Source: Ruegeria_C sp041537905 (GTDB lineage: Bacteria > Pseudomonadota > Alphaproteobacteria > Rhodobacterales > Rhodobacteraceae). From it: DNA of 64,000 nucleotides. This document shows, one piece after another, positions 16,299-24,639 of the stretch. Position numbers and translations under genes: made by a program. Below the pieces are notes generated by a model. That model was not told the origin of the DNA. It did no database searches and was given only the letters and a program-made list of their open reading frames with translations. The DNA lies in the NCBI RefSeq assembly GCF_041537905.1, contig NZ_JBGRUO010000001.1, forward strand, positions 310,001-374,000, written 5' to 3'. Position 1 is the stretch's first letter, and each line of letters opens with the position of its first letter.

Positions 16299-17963
16299 AT
16301 GGCAGACATCGAATACTCGGAGAATGGCTCTCGGCACCGCAATGCGCGGGGCACGCGGATTCTGGGTCTGGCGTCCTTCGCGATCGCCGCCGCCTGCCTG
16401 CTGCCGATGCTGGCCGTGGTGCTGGCTGCCGTAACCGGCGGCACCGACACGGTCACGCATCTGGCTGCAACGGTGATGCCCCGCTATCTGGGCACAACGG
16501 TGTTGCTGGTTGCTCTGGTGGCAATCGGCACTTTCTGCCTTGGGGTCGGGGCTGCCTGGCTGGTGACCATGACCCGGTTTCCCGGCGTGCGCCTGCTTGA
16601 GATTGCGCTGGTGCTGCCGCTGGCCTTTCCGGCCTATGTGCTGGCCTATGCCTATACTTTCATTCTGGACCATCCCGGCATCGTGCAGACCACCCTTCGC
16701 GACGTAACCGGCTGGGGGCCGCGCGACTACTGGTTCCCCGAGATCCGCTCGACCGAGGGCGCGGCGATCATGCTGATCCTGGTGCTGTACCCTTATGTCT
16801 ATCTGCTGGCGCGCGCCGCCTTCCTGCAGCAAAGCGCAGCCGCCTTTCTGGCCGCGCGCGCGCTGGGGTCCAGCCCGTGGCGGGCCTTTTATCGCGTGTC
16901 GCTGCCCATGGCGCGACCTGCCATCGCCGGGGGCGTGTTGCTGGCGGTGATGGAGACGATCGCCGATTTCGGCACGGTGTCCTATTTCGGTGTGCAGACC
17001 TTTGCCACCGGCATCTACACCAGCTGGTTCTCGATGGGCGACCGGGCGGCGGCAGCGCAGCTTGCTCTGTGTTTACTGGGCTTTGCATTGCTTCTGGCGG
17101 TGAGCGAGCGGATGCAGCGCGGCAAATCGAAATTCTACCAGACCGGCCAGCGCCAGACCGCCCGCCCGGCGGCACAGCTGACAGGCGGCAAGGCGGTGCT
17201 CGCCTTCCTGCTTTGTGCCGTTCCGGTCATTTTCGGGTTCCTGCTACCGGTGGTCATCTTGGTTGAGATGGGGCTGGAGTCCGAACAGAACCTGCTCTCA
17301 CGACGCTATGTCGGTTTCGTCCAGAACTCGCTGACCCTGGCCGGGGCCGCCGCGCTTGTCACCGTGACCGCCGCCACCTGCATCGGGTTCTACAAGCGGG
17401 TCAGGCCAGGGCGACAAAGCGCCAGCGCCGCCTATCTGGCGCGGCTTGGCTATGCGGTACCCGGAGGGGTGATCGCGGTTGGCCTGATGGTGCCTTTTGC
17501 TGCCTTCGACAATGCGCTGGATGCCTGGATGCGCGCGACCTTCGATATCTCGACCGGGCTGCTGGTTACCGGGTCGATCTGGTTGCTGGTCGCGGCCTAT
17601 ATGGTGCGGTTCCTGGCCGCCGCGCTCAGCGCCTATGAGGGCGGTCAGAGCATGGTGCATTCGAACATGGATGCCGCGGCGCGGTCGTTGGGGCAATCGC
17701 CGCTGGGAACGCTGCGCCGTGTGCATCTGCCGATCCTGACGCCCTCGCTGCTGACGGCCTTGCTGATCGTCTTTGTCGACGTGATGAAAGAACTGCCCGC
17801 AACGCTGATCATGCGCCCGTTCAACTTCGACACGCTGGCGGTGCAGGCCTATCGGCTGGCCTCGGACGAACGGCTGGAGGGCGCGGCGGTGCCGTCACTG
17901 GTCATCGTGGCGGTGGGGCTTTTGCCGGTGATCCTGATCTGCCGTCAGGTCGGGCGCAGATAG
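16299..17963 (+). CDS. Ferric-iron-type ABC transporter permease (FbpB-like)
   Basis: A 554-residue fused permease with two homologous halves and about twelve membrane helices. Each half holds an EAA-type loop: AARALGSSPWRAFYRVSLPMARPAIAGG in the first (landmark ALGSSPWRAFYRVSLPM) and AARSLGQSPLGTLRRVHLP in the second. This layout is typical of iron(III) permeases (FbpB/SfuB) and also of ThiP. Iron is preferred because a ferric-binding protein gene lies 1.1 kb downstream on the opposite strand. No ATPase gene for this system is in the window. Confidence 0.88.
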   Translation: MADIEYSENGSRHRNARGTRILGLASFAIAAACLLPMLAVVLAAVTGGTDTVTHLAATVMPRYLGTTVLLVALVAIGTFCLGVGAAWLVTMTRFPGVRLLEIALVLPLAFPAYVLAYAYTFILDHPGIVQTTLRDVTGWGPRDYWFPEIRSTEGAAIMLILVLYPYVYLLARAAFLQQSAAAFLAARALGSSPWRAFYRVSLPMARPAIAGGVLLAVMETIADFGTVSYFGVQTFATGIYTSWFSMGDRAAAAQLALCLLGFALLLAVSERMQRGKSKFYQTGQRQTARPAAQLTGGKAVLAFLLCAVPVIFGFLLPVVILVEMGLESEQNLLSRRYVGFVQNSLTLAGAAALVTVTAATCIGFYKRVRPGRQSASAAYLARLGYAVPGGVIAVGLMVPFAAFDNALDAWMRATFDISTGLLVTGSIWLLVAAYMVRFLAAALSAYEGGQSMVHSNMDAAARSLGQSPLGTLRRVHLPILTPSLLTALLIVFVDVMKELPATLIMRPFNFDTLAVQAYRLASDERLEGAAVPSLVIVAVGLLPVILICRQVGRR

Positions 17964-18020
17964 CACATGAAACGGCGCGCAATTTGATCCTAAAACCGGG
18001 GCCCGCTTTTCGGATTGCGC

Positions 18021-18896
18021 TCAGTCGGGGATCAGATCGTTGGTCGCATAGGTCAGTGCGGAATCCGTGATTGCGCGGTCGCGTGTTCCAAACAGCAGCC
18101 TGCCCTCGCCGTTCAGCAAGGTGGCCCGGCGGTGAACGTCAAACTCCTGCCCGTCCGACGTCAGAACCGAACTGCCCGAGGAGCTGTGATCGGTGTATTC
18201 AAGCTGCGCGCCCCTCAGTTCCAGCTTGCCATGCTGACGCGAAATCCAGCCATGCGGGAGCGTGATGTCGCACTCCTCGGATCGGCCGATGGTCAGGCTC
18301 TCCCCTTCGCTGATCGACCAACTCTGACCATTTGCGGCAATCTCGGCGCTTTCCGTGCGCCGCCCCATCTGCGGCCCGGTGGCACCGAACACGACCGTCT
18401 GCGTGGCGATCTGGCTGGCCATGTAGGAATAAACCCGCGTCGCCGCCTTCTTTCCCTTCAGCTTGAGCCCACCCATCGACACGAAATACGACTGATGCCC
18501 CGAGGAGAGTTGATCATAACCTTCATCCCCGATCAGCAATTCGCCCGGCTTGGCCAGCGAAGCCAGCCGGGCCGAGGTATTCACCGCATCGCCATAGATG
18601 TCGTTGTCCATGCTCAGAATCTCGCCAAAGAACAGACCCGCATGGACCGACATACCATGCGACCACTCTTCCTCGACCATTTGCTTGGCGGCTAGAAAGG
18701 CATGGTCGGGATGGTCAAAGAAGCTGAGGGTATCGTCGCCCTGCGATTTCACGCAATTGCCCTGATGCGCCTCGATGATCGACCGCATCCGCGCCAGAAC
18801 CAGACTGATCTGATTCAGCGCCTCGCGCTGGGTGACGCTTTCATACAGCTTGGTGCTGCCGGTGATGTCGGAAATCAGAACACACGCCTTCGCCAT
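18021..18896 (-). CDS. Class III nucleotide cyclase fused to an FHA domain
   Basis: A 291-residue soluble protein. The N-terminal catalytic domain has metal-binding D10 in ISDITGSTKL and D54 in QGDDTLSFF, plus N106 and R110 in AVNTSARLASLAKPGELLI, so the active site looks complete. Residues about 195-275 form an FHA domain (LTIGRSEECDITLP and ISRQHGKLEL, with R205, S219 and H222), which would bind phosphothreonine. This would couple cAMP or cGMP synthesis to Ser/Thr phosphorylation. It sits between the iron permease and the iron-binding protein genes. A functional link to iron is not shown. Confidence 0.87.
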   Translation of the reverse strand: MAKACVLISDITGSTKLYESVTQREALNQISLVLARMRSIIEAHQGNCVKSQGDDTLSFFDHPDHAFLAAKQMVEEEWSHGMSVHAGLFFGEILSMDNDIYGDAVNTSARLASLAKPGELLIGDEGYDQLSSGHQSYFVSMGGLKLKGKKAATRVYSYMASQIATQTVVFGATGPQMGRRTESAEIAANGQSWSISEGESLTIGRSEECDITLPHGWISRQHGKLELRGAQLEYTDHSSSGSSVLTSDGQEFDVHRRATLLNGEGRLLFGTRDRAITDSALTYATNDLIPD

Positions 18897-18995
18897 GACA
18901 TTTCAATATCGGACGACCCGATGCTCCAACTTGCTGGTATTGCGTTGACACTAGCAGGCTTTCCCGCCGCCGGGCAACGACACAGCGGCCCCCTA

Positions 18996-19031
18996 CAACA
19001 AAGAACGGCGCGGGCCAATGACCCGCGCCGT
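18996..19031 (-). terminator. Terminator of the iron-binding protein gene
   Basis: Arms ACGGCGCGGG (19005-19014) and CCCGCGCCGT (19022-19031) form a perfect 10-bp stem. Read on the minus strand it is followed by TCTTTGTTG. It lies about 20 bp past the stop of the gene at 19052. Confidence 0.85.
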
Positions 19032-19051
19032 CAAAATCCGTTGGAGAGAGC

Positions 19052-20068
19052 TTAGTTCCAGCCAACTTCGTTGAAGATCTTCTGCGCTTCGGGAACGTTC
19101 TTGGCAACGGCGGACAGGTCCACCTCGTCGGCTTTGAATTCACCCAGCTTCTGCACCGATTCGGCCAGAGCGACGCCCTCGACGGCGGGGAATTCGTCAT
19201 TGCCGGCCGAGAAATACTGCTGCGCCTGATCGCTGGCGAGGTATTCCAAGAACAGAACCGCGTTGTCCTTGTTCGGCGCATGGGCCGCAACACCACCGCC
19301 CGACAGGTTCATATGCGCACCTTCAGCCTGTTGTGCCGGGAAGACCCAGCCGATCATCTCGATTTCGGGCGTCAGGCCTTTCACGTCTTTCCGCAGTGCG
19401 CGCGCGAAGTAATAGGTGTTGGCGACCGAGATGTCGCATTCACCCGAAACGATGCCGCGCAGCTGATCGGTATCGCCGCCTTGCGGGTCGCGCGCGAAGT
19501 TGTCGACCATACCTTGTGCCCAACCCTTGGCAGCCTCAGCGCCATGGTTTTCGATCACCGCCGACAACAGCGTCTGGCTGTACACGTTCGACGACGAGCG
19601 GTGGCAGACCATGCCCTTGTATTCCGGTTTCGCCAGGTCGACATAGGTCATCGGCGGGTTTGCAACGTCGTTCTTGTCAAAGAAGATGATGCGGGCACGC
19701 TGCGAGAACCCGTACCACTGATTGTCGCTGTCCTGCAGGTTCGCCGGAATACGCTCTTCCAGAACCGCGCTGTCGATGGATTGCAGCACACCTGCATCCT
19801 TGGCGCGCTCCAGACGCGAAGTGTCGACGGTCAGCAGAATGTCGGCGGGAGAGTTCGCACCCTCGGCCTTCATCCGCTCGATCAGTTCATCAGCCTTGCC
19901 CTCGATCCGGTTGATCTTGATGCCGGTGGCCTCTTCGAAATCGGTATAGAGTCGCTCGTCGGTGTCGTAGTGGCGCGATGAGTAGAGGTTCAGTTCGCCC
20001 TCGGCCGCAGCGGCAGAGGCCAGCGTCGCAACCAGCGCAGCGGCAATGGCGGATGAAGATTTCAGCAT
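19052..20068 (-). CDS. Ferric-iron ABC transporter substrate-binding protein
   Basis: A 338-residue periplasmic protein with a signal peptide (MLKSSSAIAAALVATLASA, then AAAEG). The mature start LNLYSSRHYDTDERLY and the tyrosine pair in VANTYYFARAL match the FutA/FbpA-type ferric-binding proteins, where tyrosines ligate Fe(III). The segment GRLERAKDAG-like DTSRLERAKDAGVLQ is also family-typical. I chose the ATG at 20068, which starts the signal peptide, over an upstream in-frame start. It would deliver iron to the permease at 16299-17963. Two iron-box-like sites lie in its promoter. Confidence 0.93.
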   Translation of the reverse strand: MLKSSSAIAAALVATLASAAAAEGELNLYSSRHYDTDERLYTDFEEATGIKINRIEGKADELIERMKAEGANSPADILLTVDTSRLERAKDAGVLQSIDSAVLEERIPANLQDSDNQWYGFSQRARIIFFDKNDVANPPMTYVDLAKPEYKGMVCHRSSSNVYSQTLLSAVIENHGAEAAKGWAQGMVDNFARDPQGGDTDQLRGIVSGECDISVANTYYFARALRKDVKGLTPEIEMIGWVFPAQQAEGAHMNLSGGGVAAHAPNKDNAVLFLEYLASDQAQQYFSAGNDEFPAVEGVALAESVQKLGEFKADEVDLSAVAKNVPEAQKIFNEVGWN

Positions 20069-20107
20069 GATGTGTCCCAACATTGAAAATGGTGGCGGGC
20101 CATAACC

Positions 20108-20170
20108 CGACTGATTTGGTCAATTAAACGATTCTGAGGGAGATGCAAGGAATTCCGACAAAATCAGTCA
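20108..20170 (-). promoter_or_regulatory. Candidate iron-responsive (Rhodo-box-like) sites
   Basis: CGA-N9-TCA at 20108-20122 and, on the minus strand, TGA-N9-TCG at 20170-20156. Each has one mismatch to the TGA-N9-TCA Iron-Rhodo-box reported for Rhodobacterales. The inner sequences (CTGATTTGG and CTGATTTTG) are almost identical, so the two form an inverted repeat about 35 bp apart. They lie 40-100 bp upstream of the iron-binding protein start. The rest of the gap to 20399 shows only an AT-rich stretch and the ribosome binding site of the next gene. Confidence 0.45.
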
Positions 20171-20399
20171 GTCATGTCGCCGTTATCATCCAACGGCAAA
20201 TTCTACGGATAGGCACGCGCGTGAAAAAAATTTGTCACCAGTGGCTTTGAGCTCTTATCTGCAACGTGCGGCATCACGGCCAAGCTGCGCTTTGGCCCCA
20301 AGGTGTTCGTCGCAAAACAGTAGTATCCTGAGCCTTTCCTGTGCTTATCTTCAATGAAACGCGCCTGGCGTTGCCGGGATTTCAAATTGGAGGAACTCA

Positions 20400-20786
20400 A
20401 TGAAAGTTCTGTCGCTCGTTCTTGCACTCTTGCTAACCCTCAGCCCCCTTATGGCCTCCGCCGAAGAGCTGATGCTAGAATACTACGCAACGCTAAGCCC
20501 GCGCGACACCTATAGCTCATCTGGACAACCGCTAGACGATGTCTGCGCCATCGTGCAGCAAGACCGCGCAAATGTTCACAAATTCGGAAATCCGGATCAA
20601 GAACAGCCGGATGGTTTTTTCACTACGCCTGCTCGCCGAGCCATGATCTCAGGCAAATGTGACTATTCCCGCAGCCATCATACAGTTGAACGCATTCGCA
20701 GTCAGTATATCGGTTTCGTCCTTGTCCGCGTCTACGGGTCTGCCGGGAACGTCACGCGCGTGCAAATACTCGAAGCTGCGGGCTGA
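20400..20786 (+). CDS. Secreted hypothetical protein
   Basis: A 128-residue protein with a clear signal peptide (MKVLSLVLALLLTLSPLMASA). The mature part has two cysteines (DDVCAIVQQDRAN and SGKCDYSR), which could form a disulfide in the periplasm. GGAGG lies 6 bp before the ATG. I recognise no family. Base composition is visibly lower in GC than the flanking genes. Confidence 0.7.
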   Translation: MKVLSLVLALLLTLSPLMASAEELMLEYYATLSPRDTYSSSGQPLDDVCAIVQQDRANVHKFGNPDQEQPDGFFTTPARRAMISGKCDYSRSHHTVERIRSQYIGFVLVRVYGSAGNVTRVQILEAAG

Positions 20787-20996
20787 CCACTTACAGAACT
20801 TGGCATCGTTGTTACGGAGGTTAAGAACAACCGGTTTGAGCTCTGGGCCGAAGCAATACTAGTAGTGCTGGCGTCTCAACAATGTCACACCCAAGACCCA
20901 CAAACCGCCATCCGACCAAAATCGTCGGGTTATTGAGCCGTTCGGTGCGATTTCTGTTAAGCTCTTGCTGAGGTACGCAGTCAGGAGACAATTCCA

Positions 20997-21977
20997 TTGA
21001 TCTTGAATTCACTTCGTCACGCAGCCGTCGCTGCGACTCTGGGAGTTTTGGTGATAACGGCTCCAAGTCAGGCATCTGCGCTCTCATCCGCCATCCCCGC
21101 TTGGTTGCAAAAACACGTCGGCACAGGGGACGGCCAGATCGCCCCCGTAGTCCTTGAGCGTGCACGCGCCTTGCACCAAGACAAGGTTCGAACAGGTGCT
21201 GTCAGAAACCCTTGCTATCTTGCAATGGACGCAACGCGACCAAGTACTTTGTCAGACGGACGTGCAAACAAGCGTTTTTACGTAATTTGCGAGGCAAAGA
21301 GGTCTTTCCAAGCCGTGTCTTCAGGATACGGCAATGGGCGCAAATTGCGACGCGCCAACTTTTCCAACGGTCGGCAATGCGCGAAAAACTTCAGCAACGC
21401 CGAAGGATCAAAACTGACGGCTGGCGGCTCCTACATAACCGCCGAAACACGCACATCCTTCAAGGGTTACTATAACGCTTCAGGGGTGGCGAAGCCGTTT
21501 CACCGCACTTTCCTCCTCTTTGACGGTGAAGGCGAGACAAGCAACGCGCGAGAAAGGGCAATCGGAGGGCATCGGGCCATGTTCTTGAAATGGCAATGTC
21601 GCCTCAAGAACCCCAAAAGCCGCTATGCCGATGGCGAAGGATATGTGCCCTACGGAAGACTCGTTGACTATACCTCAGGTCGCAGCAACGGCTGCACGAC
21701 CTGGTCGCGATCTGCCTCCAAGGAGATTCTTGCGTTAGTCGAGAAGAAGCCAACGACACTCTATATTTATCCGGAATCGCGCGACATCGACGCAGTTGCG
21801 AACTCCGTTAAGCGCGGACAGTCACCCGTCAAAGCCGGGCTTTACTGGAACGCAGCTTGCCTGAGGTCAATCGGAACTCCAAGATTTTGGCCAAAGCAAA
21901 CCCTTCAACCGATCATTAATGAGTGGCGTCAATCCCTTCCGAAACAACCGGACCTAAAGTTGCCTATTTGCAAGTAA
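20997..21977 (+). CDS. Putative secreted L,D-transpeptidase-like (YkuD_2-type) protein
   Basis: A 326-residue protein with an N-terminal signal peptide (about residues 1-28, ending in QASA). A possible catalytic cysteine is C233 in RSNGCTTWS, and H192 in IGGHRAMF lies upstream. This recalls the H...S-x-G-C arrangement of L,D-transpeptidase catalytic domains of the YkuD_2 group, which act on peptidoglycan. The spacing is long, so the assignment is tentative. The start is TTG at 20997, with AGGAG about 10 bp upstream. Codon choice is less GC-rich than in neighbouring genes. Confidence 0.6.
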   Translation: MILNSLRHAAVAATLGVLVITAPSQASALSSAIPAWLQKHVGTGDGQIAPVVLERARALHQDKVRTGAVRNPCYLAMDATRPSTLSDGRANKRFYVICEAKRSFQAVSSGYGNGRKLRRANFSNGRQCAKNFSNAEGSKLTAGGSYITAETRTSFKGYYNASGVAKPFHRTFLLFDGEGETSNARERAIGGHRAMFLKWQCRLKNPKSRYADGEGYVPYGRLVDYTSGRSNGCTTWSRSASKEILALVEKKPTTLYIYPESRDIDAVANSVKRGQSPVKAGLYWNAACLRSIGTPRFWPKQTLQPIINEWRQSLPKQPDLKLPICK

Positions 21978-22055
21978 ATATGCAGGAGGACCGCGTTGGC
22001 ATGTGTATCTGCAAACGACCGCCAGATCCCACGTACCCGACCTAGCGCTGCCCCA

Positions 22056-22084
22056 ACAAAAAAACCGCGCTGGAAGGCGCGGTT
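22056..22084 (-). terminator. Terminator of rpmJ
   Basis: AACCGCGC (22063-22070) and GCGCGGTT (22077-22084) with a 6-nt loop. Read on the minus strand it runs into TTTTTTTGTTG. It lies 25 bp past the rpmJ stop. Confidence 0.9.
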
Positions 22085-22108
22085 CTTTCGTATAATGAAG
22101 TGCAGTTC

Positions 22109-22234
22109 TCAGCCTTGGCGGGCTTTGAACTTGCGCTGCGTCTTGTTGATCACGTAGACGCGGCCTTTGCGACGCACAATCCGGCAATCGCGGTGCCGGT
22201 TCTTGAGCGAGCGGAGCGAGTTCTTGACCTTCAT
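22109..22234 (-). CDS. rpmJ: 50S ribosomal protein L36
   Basis: A 41-residue protein translated by me from the minus strand: it begins MKVKNSLRSLKNRHRDC and ends KTQRKFKARQG. This matches the alternative, longer L36 form, which has a single Cys-containing N-terminal segment and lacks the full CXXC zinc set. Length and composition fit. It stands alone with its own terminator, as is usual for this form. Confidence 0.95.
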   Translation of the reverse strand: MKVKNSLRSLKNRHRDCRIVRRKGRVYVINKTQRKFKARQG

Positions 22235-22325
22235 GGTCTGTCTCCAATCTGCGGCGCCTTCTTCAAGGAGTGGCCAGCGCCTGGGTTAGCGGGTGCCCCG
22301 GGTCAGACCCGAAACAGTGAAACGA

Positions 22326-22400
22326 TGGTGGGCGGTACAAGGATCGAACTTGTGACCCCTTCGATGTCAACGAAGTGCTCTACCGCTGAGCTAACCGCCC
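22326..22400 (-). tRNA. tRNA-Val (GAC)
   Basis: The minus strand folds as a complete cloverleaf. The acceptor is GGGCGGT with ACCGCCC, the D-arm is GCTCAGCGGTAGAGC, the anticodon stem is CTTCG/CGAAG around the loop TTGACAT (anticodon GAC), and the T-arm contains GTTCGATC. The discriminator is A and the CCA end is encoded. Confidence 0.97.
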
Positions 22401-22547
22401 ACGAACCTTTGCGTGCCCTGCCCCAAAACGAAATGGGGCGCGGAACCCCGCGCCGGTAGCGGGGTCTATAAAAGGAGTCGTCGGGGGGATCAAGGGCTTT
22501 TGAAAGAACTCTTTTACGGTTTATGTATTCCGTAACGAGGAGCGCCG

Positions 22548-23408
22548 ATGCACGATACAGCATACTATCTTTCAGAGCCGGAATACCGCTCATCCTGCGT
22601 TGTTTTTGCCTCGCCGCATAGCGGCAGCGACTACTCGCCCGACTTTCTGCGGCAATCGGTGCTGGACCGGCATGCGATTCGGTCGTCTGAGGACGCCTTT
22701 GTCGACCTTCTTTTTGACGCGGCCCCGGATCATGGCGCGCCATTCCTCAAGGCGGCGGCGCCGCGGGCCTATATCGACCTTAATCGCGGGGTGGATGAAC
22801 TGGACCCGGCGGTGATCTACGGGGCGAGACGGCAGGGCCACAACCCGCGTGTCACCTCGGGCCTGGGCGTTATCCCCCGTGTGGTGGCCAATGGGCGGGC
22901 GATCTATCGCGGAAAGCTGACCGAGCAAGAGGCGCAGGACCGGATCGACCGACATTGGCATCCCTATCACGCACGATTGCAAGCATTGCTGGAGGAATCA
23001 CATGACCGGTTCGGGCAGGCGATTCTGGTCGATTGTCATTCGATGCCGCATGAAGCCCTGGAAGGGATCGCGCGTCGCGGGCAGCCGAGACCCGAAATCG
23101 TTCTGGGCGACCGGTTCGGTGCCTCGGCCAGAAGCGATCTGGTCGATCAGATCGAAGCGGCCTTCACCTCGGTTGGGCTAACGGTGTCGCGCAACACGCC
23201 TTTTGCCGGCGCCTATGTCACCCAGACTTATGGCCGTCCGTCACGCGGCCAGCATGCCATACAGATCGAGATCGATCGCTCGCTATACATGGATGAGGTT
23301 CAGATTCGCCCCAATCGGCAGTTCGCCACGTTTCGCCACATCCTGCGCGACGTGATTGCCGATATCGCGGCCATTGGAACCGATAGAACGCGCCTGGCAG
23401 CGGAATAA
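22548..23408 (+). CDS. N-formylglutamate amidohydrolase-like protein
   Basis: A 286-residue zinc hydrolase of the FGase family. Motifs include ASPHSGSDY near the N-terminus (metal His), AYIDLNRGVDELDP, ILVDCHSMPHE and QIEIDRSLYMDE. The family removes formate from N-formyl-L-glutamate, the last step of one histidine degradation route. No other hut gene is nearby, so the substrate could differ. GAGGAGCG precedes the ATG. Confidence 0.85.
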   Translation: MHDTAYYLSEPEYRSSCVVFASPHSGSDYSPDFLRQSVLDRHAIRSSEDAFVDLLFDAAPDHGAPFLKAAAPRAYIDLNRGVDELDPAVIYGARRQGHNPRVTSGLGVIPRVVANGRAIYRGKLTEQEAQDRIDRHWHPYHARLQALLEESHDRFGQAILVDCHSMPHEALEGIARRGQPRPEIVLGDRFGASARSDLVDQIEAAFTSVGLTVSRNTPFAGAYVTQTYGRPSRGQHAIQIEIDRSLYMDEVQIRPNRQFATFRHILRDVIADIAAIGTDRTRLAAE

Positions 23409-23492
23409 TCCTCAGGGCGCTGTTTTGACCGACGCACGGTTCCGGCCTAACCTGATCTGAATTCAGGGGGCAATCTTGGAATCCCGCCGGTC

Positions 23493-24638
23493 ATGACCGA
23501 CAGGTCAACACAATCCCGAGGCAAGGGTTCTACAACGCGCGCGCGTACGGGCATGTCGCCGGGTGCCGCTGCAACGATCGCTGCCTTTGCCTCACTTCTG
23601 ACCTGCTATGTAGGGGTGGCGCTTGAGGCGTTCTTCGGGATCAAGGGCATGGCCTTCAACCCGCATTTGCAGGCAGTGCTTATGTGGATGTTGGCTTTTG
23701 TCGCCACCGCCTTTGTGTTCAGGGACCGCGAGCGGCATGGCAGCGCCTTGCCCCTTCTCATCGCGGGCCTTGCCAATATTGTCCTCGTCGCGACGCTCTA
23801 TTTCCACTATGATCACAGGTTCGAGGCGCTGGCCTATGTTCTTTTGATCATTGCCACGCTGATGAACCAGAACCTTCTGCTGCAGGTCCTCAATCGCAAG
23901 GTCCGCTCTCAGACTGTCGAAATTTCCGAACTGAATGCGCAGCTGGCAAACAAGGTCGAGCGGCAGGCGGGCCAGATCGGTCGGCTTGAACGGCTCAAGG
24001 AGTTTCTGGCCCCGCAGATCGCGCAAGCGGTGGTCGATGGAGGGCGCGAAAACCTGCTCAGCACGCATCGACGCTATATCGCCTGCTTGTTCTGCGACAT
24101 CCGGAATTTCACCGCCCTGTCAGAGGCGCTGGACCCCGAAGACGTGATCGATATCCTGCAACGCTACCATGATCGCTGCGGCAAGCTGGCCGCGGCCAGC
24201 GGTGGCACGATCGGGTTTCGCTCGGGCGATGGGCTGATGATCTATTTCAATGATCCCATCCCCTGCGAAGCACCGGTTTTGGATGCCGTGAAACTGGCGT
24301 TGGACATCCGAAAGGAGTTTGCCGAGGTTTGCGCGCCTTGGCGTCGGATGGGGCATGTGCTGGGGATCGGGCTGGGCATTTCCAGCGGCCATGCAACGAT
24401 GGGGTTGGTCGGTCGTGAAGGGCGCGCGGACTACACGGCTGTCGGTGGCGTGGTGAACGTTGCCTCGCGATTGTGCGATGCCGCAGCGCAGGACGAGATC
24501 CTGATCAGCCAGCGGGCCTTTATGGATGTCGAAGATCACCTGTCAGCTGACCCGGTAGGCGGTCTGAAGCTGAAAGGGTTTGCAAATCCGGTCGAGGCCT
24601 ATCGCGTTCTCGGCACGAATGATCCCGTCGCAAATTGA
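23493..24638 (+). CDS. Membrane-anchored class III adenylate/guanylate cyclase
   Basis: A 381-residue protein. Four hydrophobic segments lie at about 24-46, 60-76, 85-103 and 112-130, followed by a coiled coil (about 135-170). The catalytic domain has metal-binding D202 in FCDIRNFTALSE and D246 in RSGDGLMIYF, and the transition-state Asn/Arg pair in VVNVASRLCDAA. The architecture is a membrane sensor joined to a cyclase, making cAMP (or cGMP) in the cytoplasm. It is the second cyclase within 6 kb. The signal is not known. Confidence 0.88.
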   Translation: MTDRSTQSRGKGSTTRARTGMSPGAAATIAAFASLLTCYVGVALEAFFGIKGMAFNPHLQAVLMWMLAFVATAFVFRDRERHGSALPLLIAGLANIVLVATLYFHYDHRFEALAYVLLIIATLMNQNLLLQVLNRKVRSQTVEISELNAQLANKVERQAGQIGRLERLKEFLAPQIAQAVVDGGRENLLSTHRRYIACLFCDIRNFTALSEALDPEDVIDILQRYHDRCGKLAAASGGTIGFRSGDGLMIYFNDPIPCEAPVLDAVKLALDIRKEFAEVCAPWRRMGHVLGIGLGISSGHATMGLVGREGRADYTAVGGVVNVASRLCDAAAQDEILISQRAFMDVEDHLSADPVGGLKLKGFANPVEAYRVLGTNDPVAN

Positions 24639-24639
24639 G

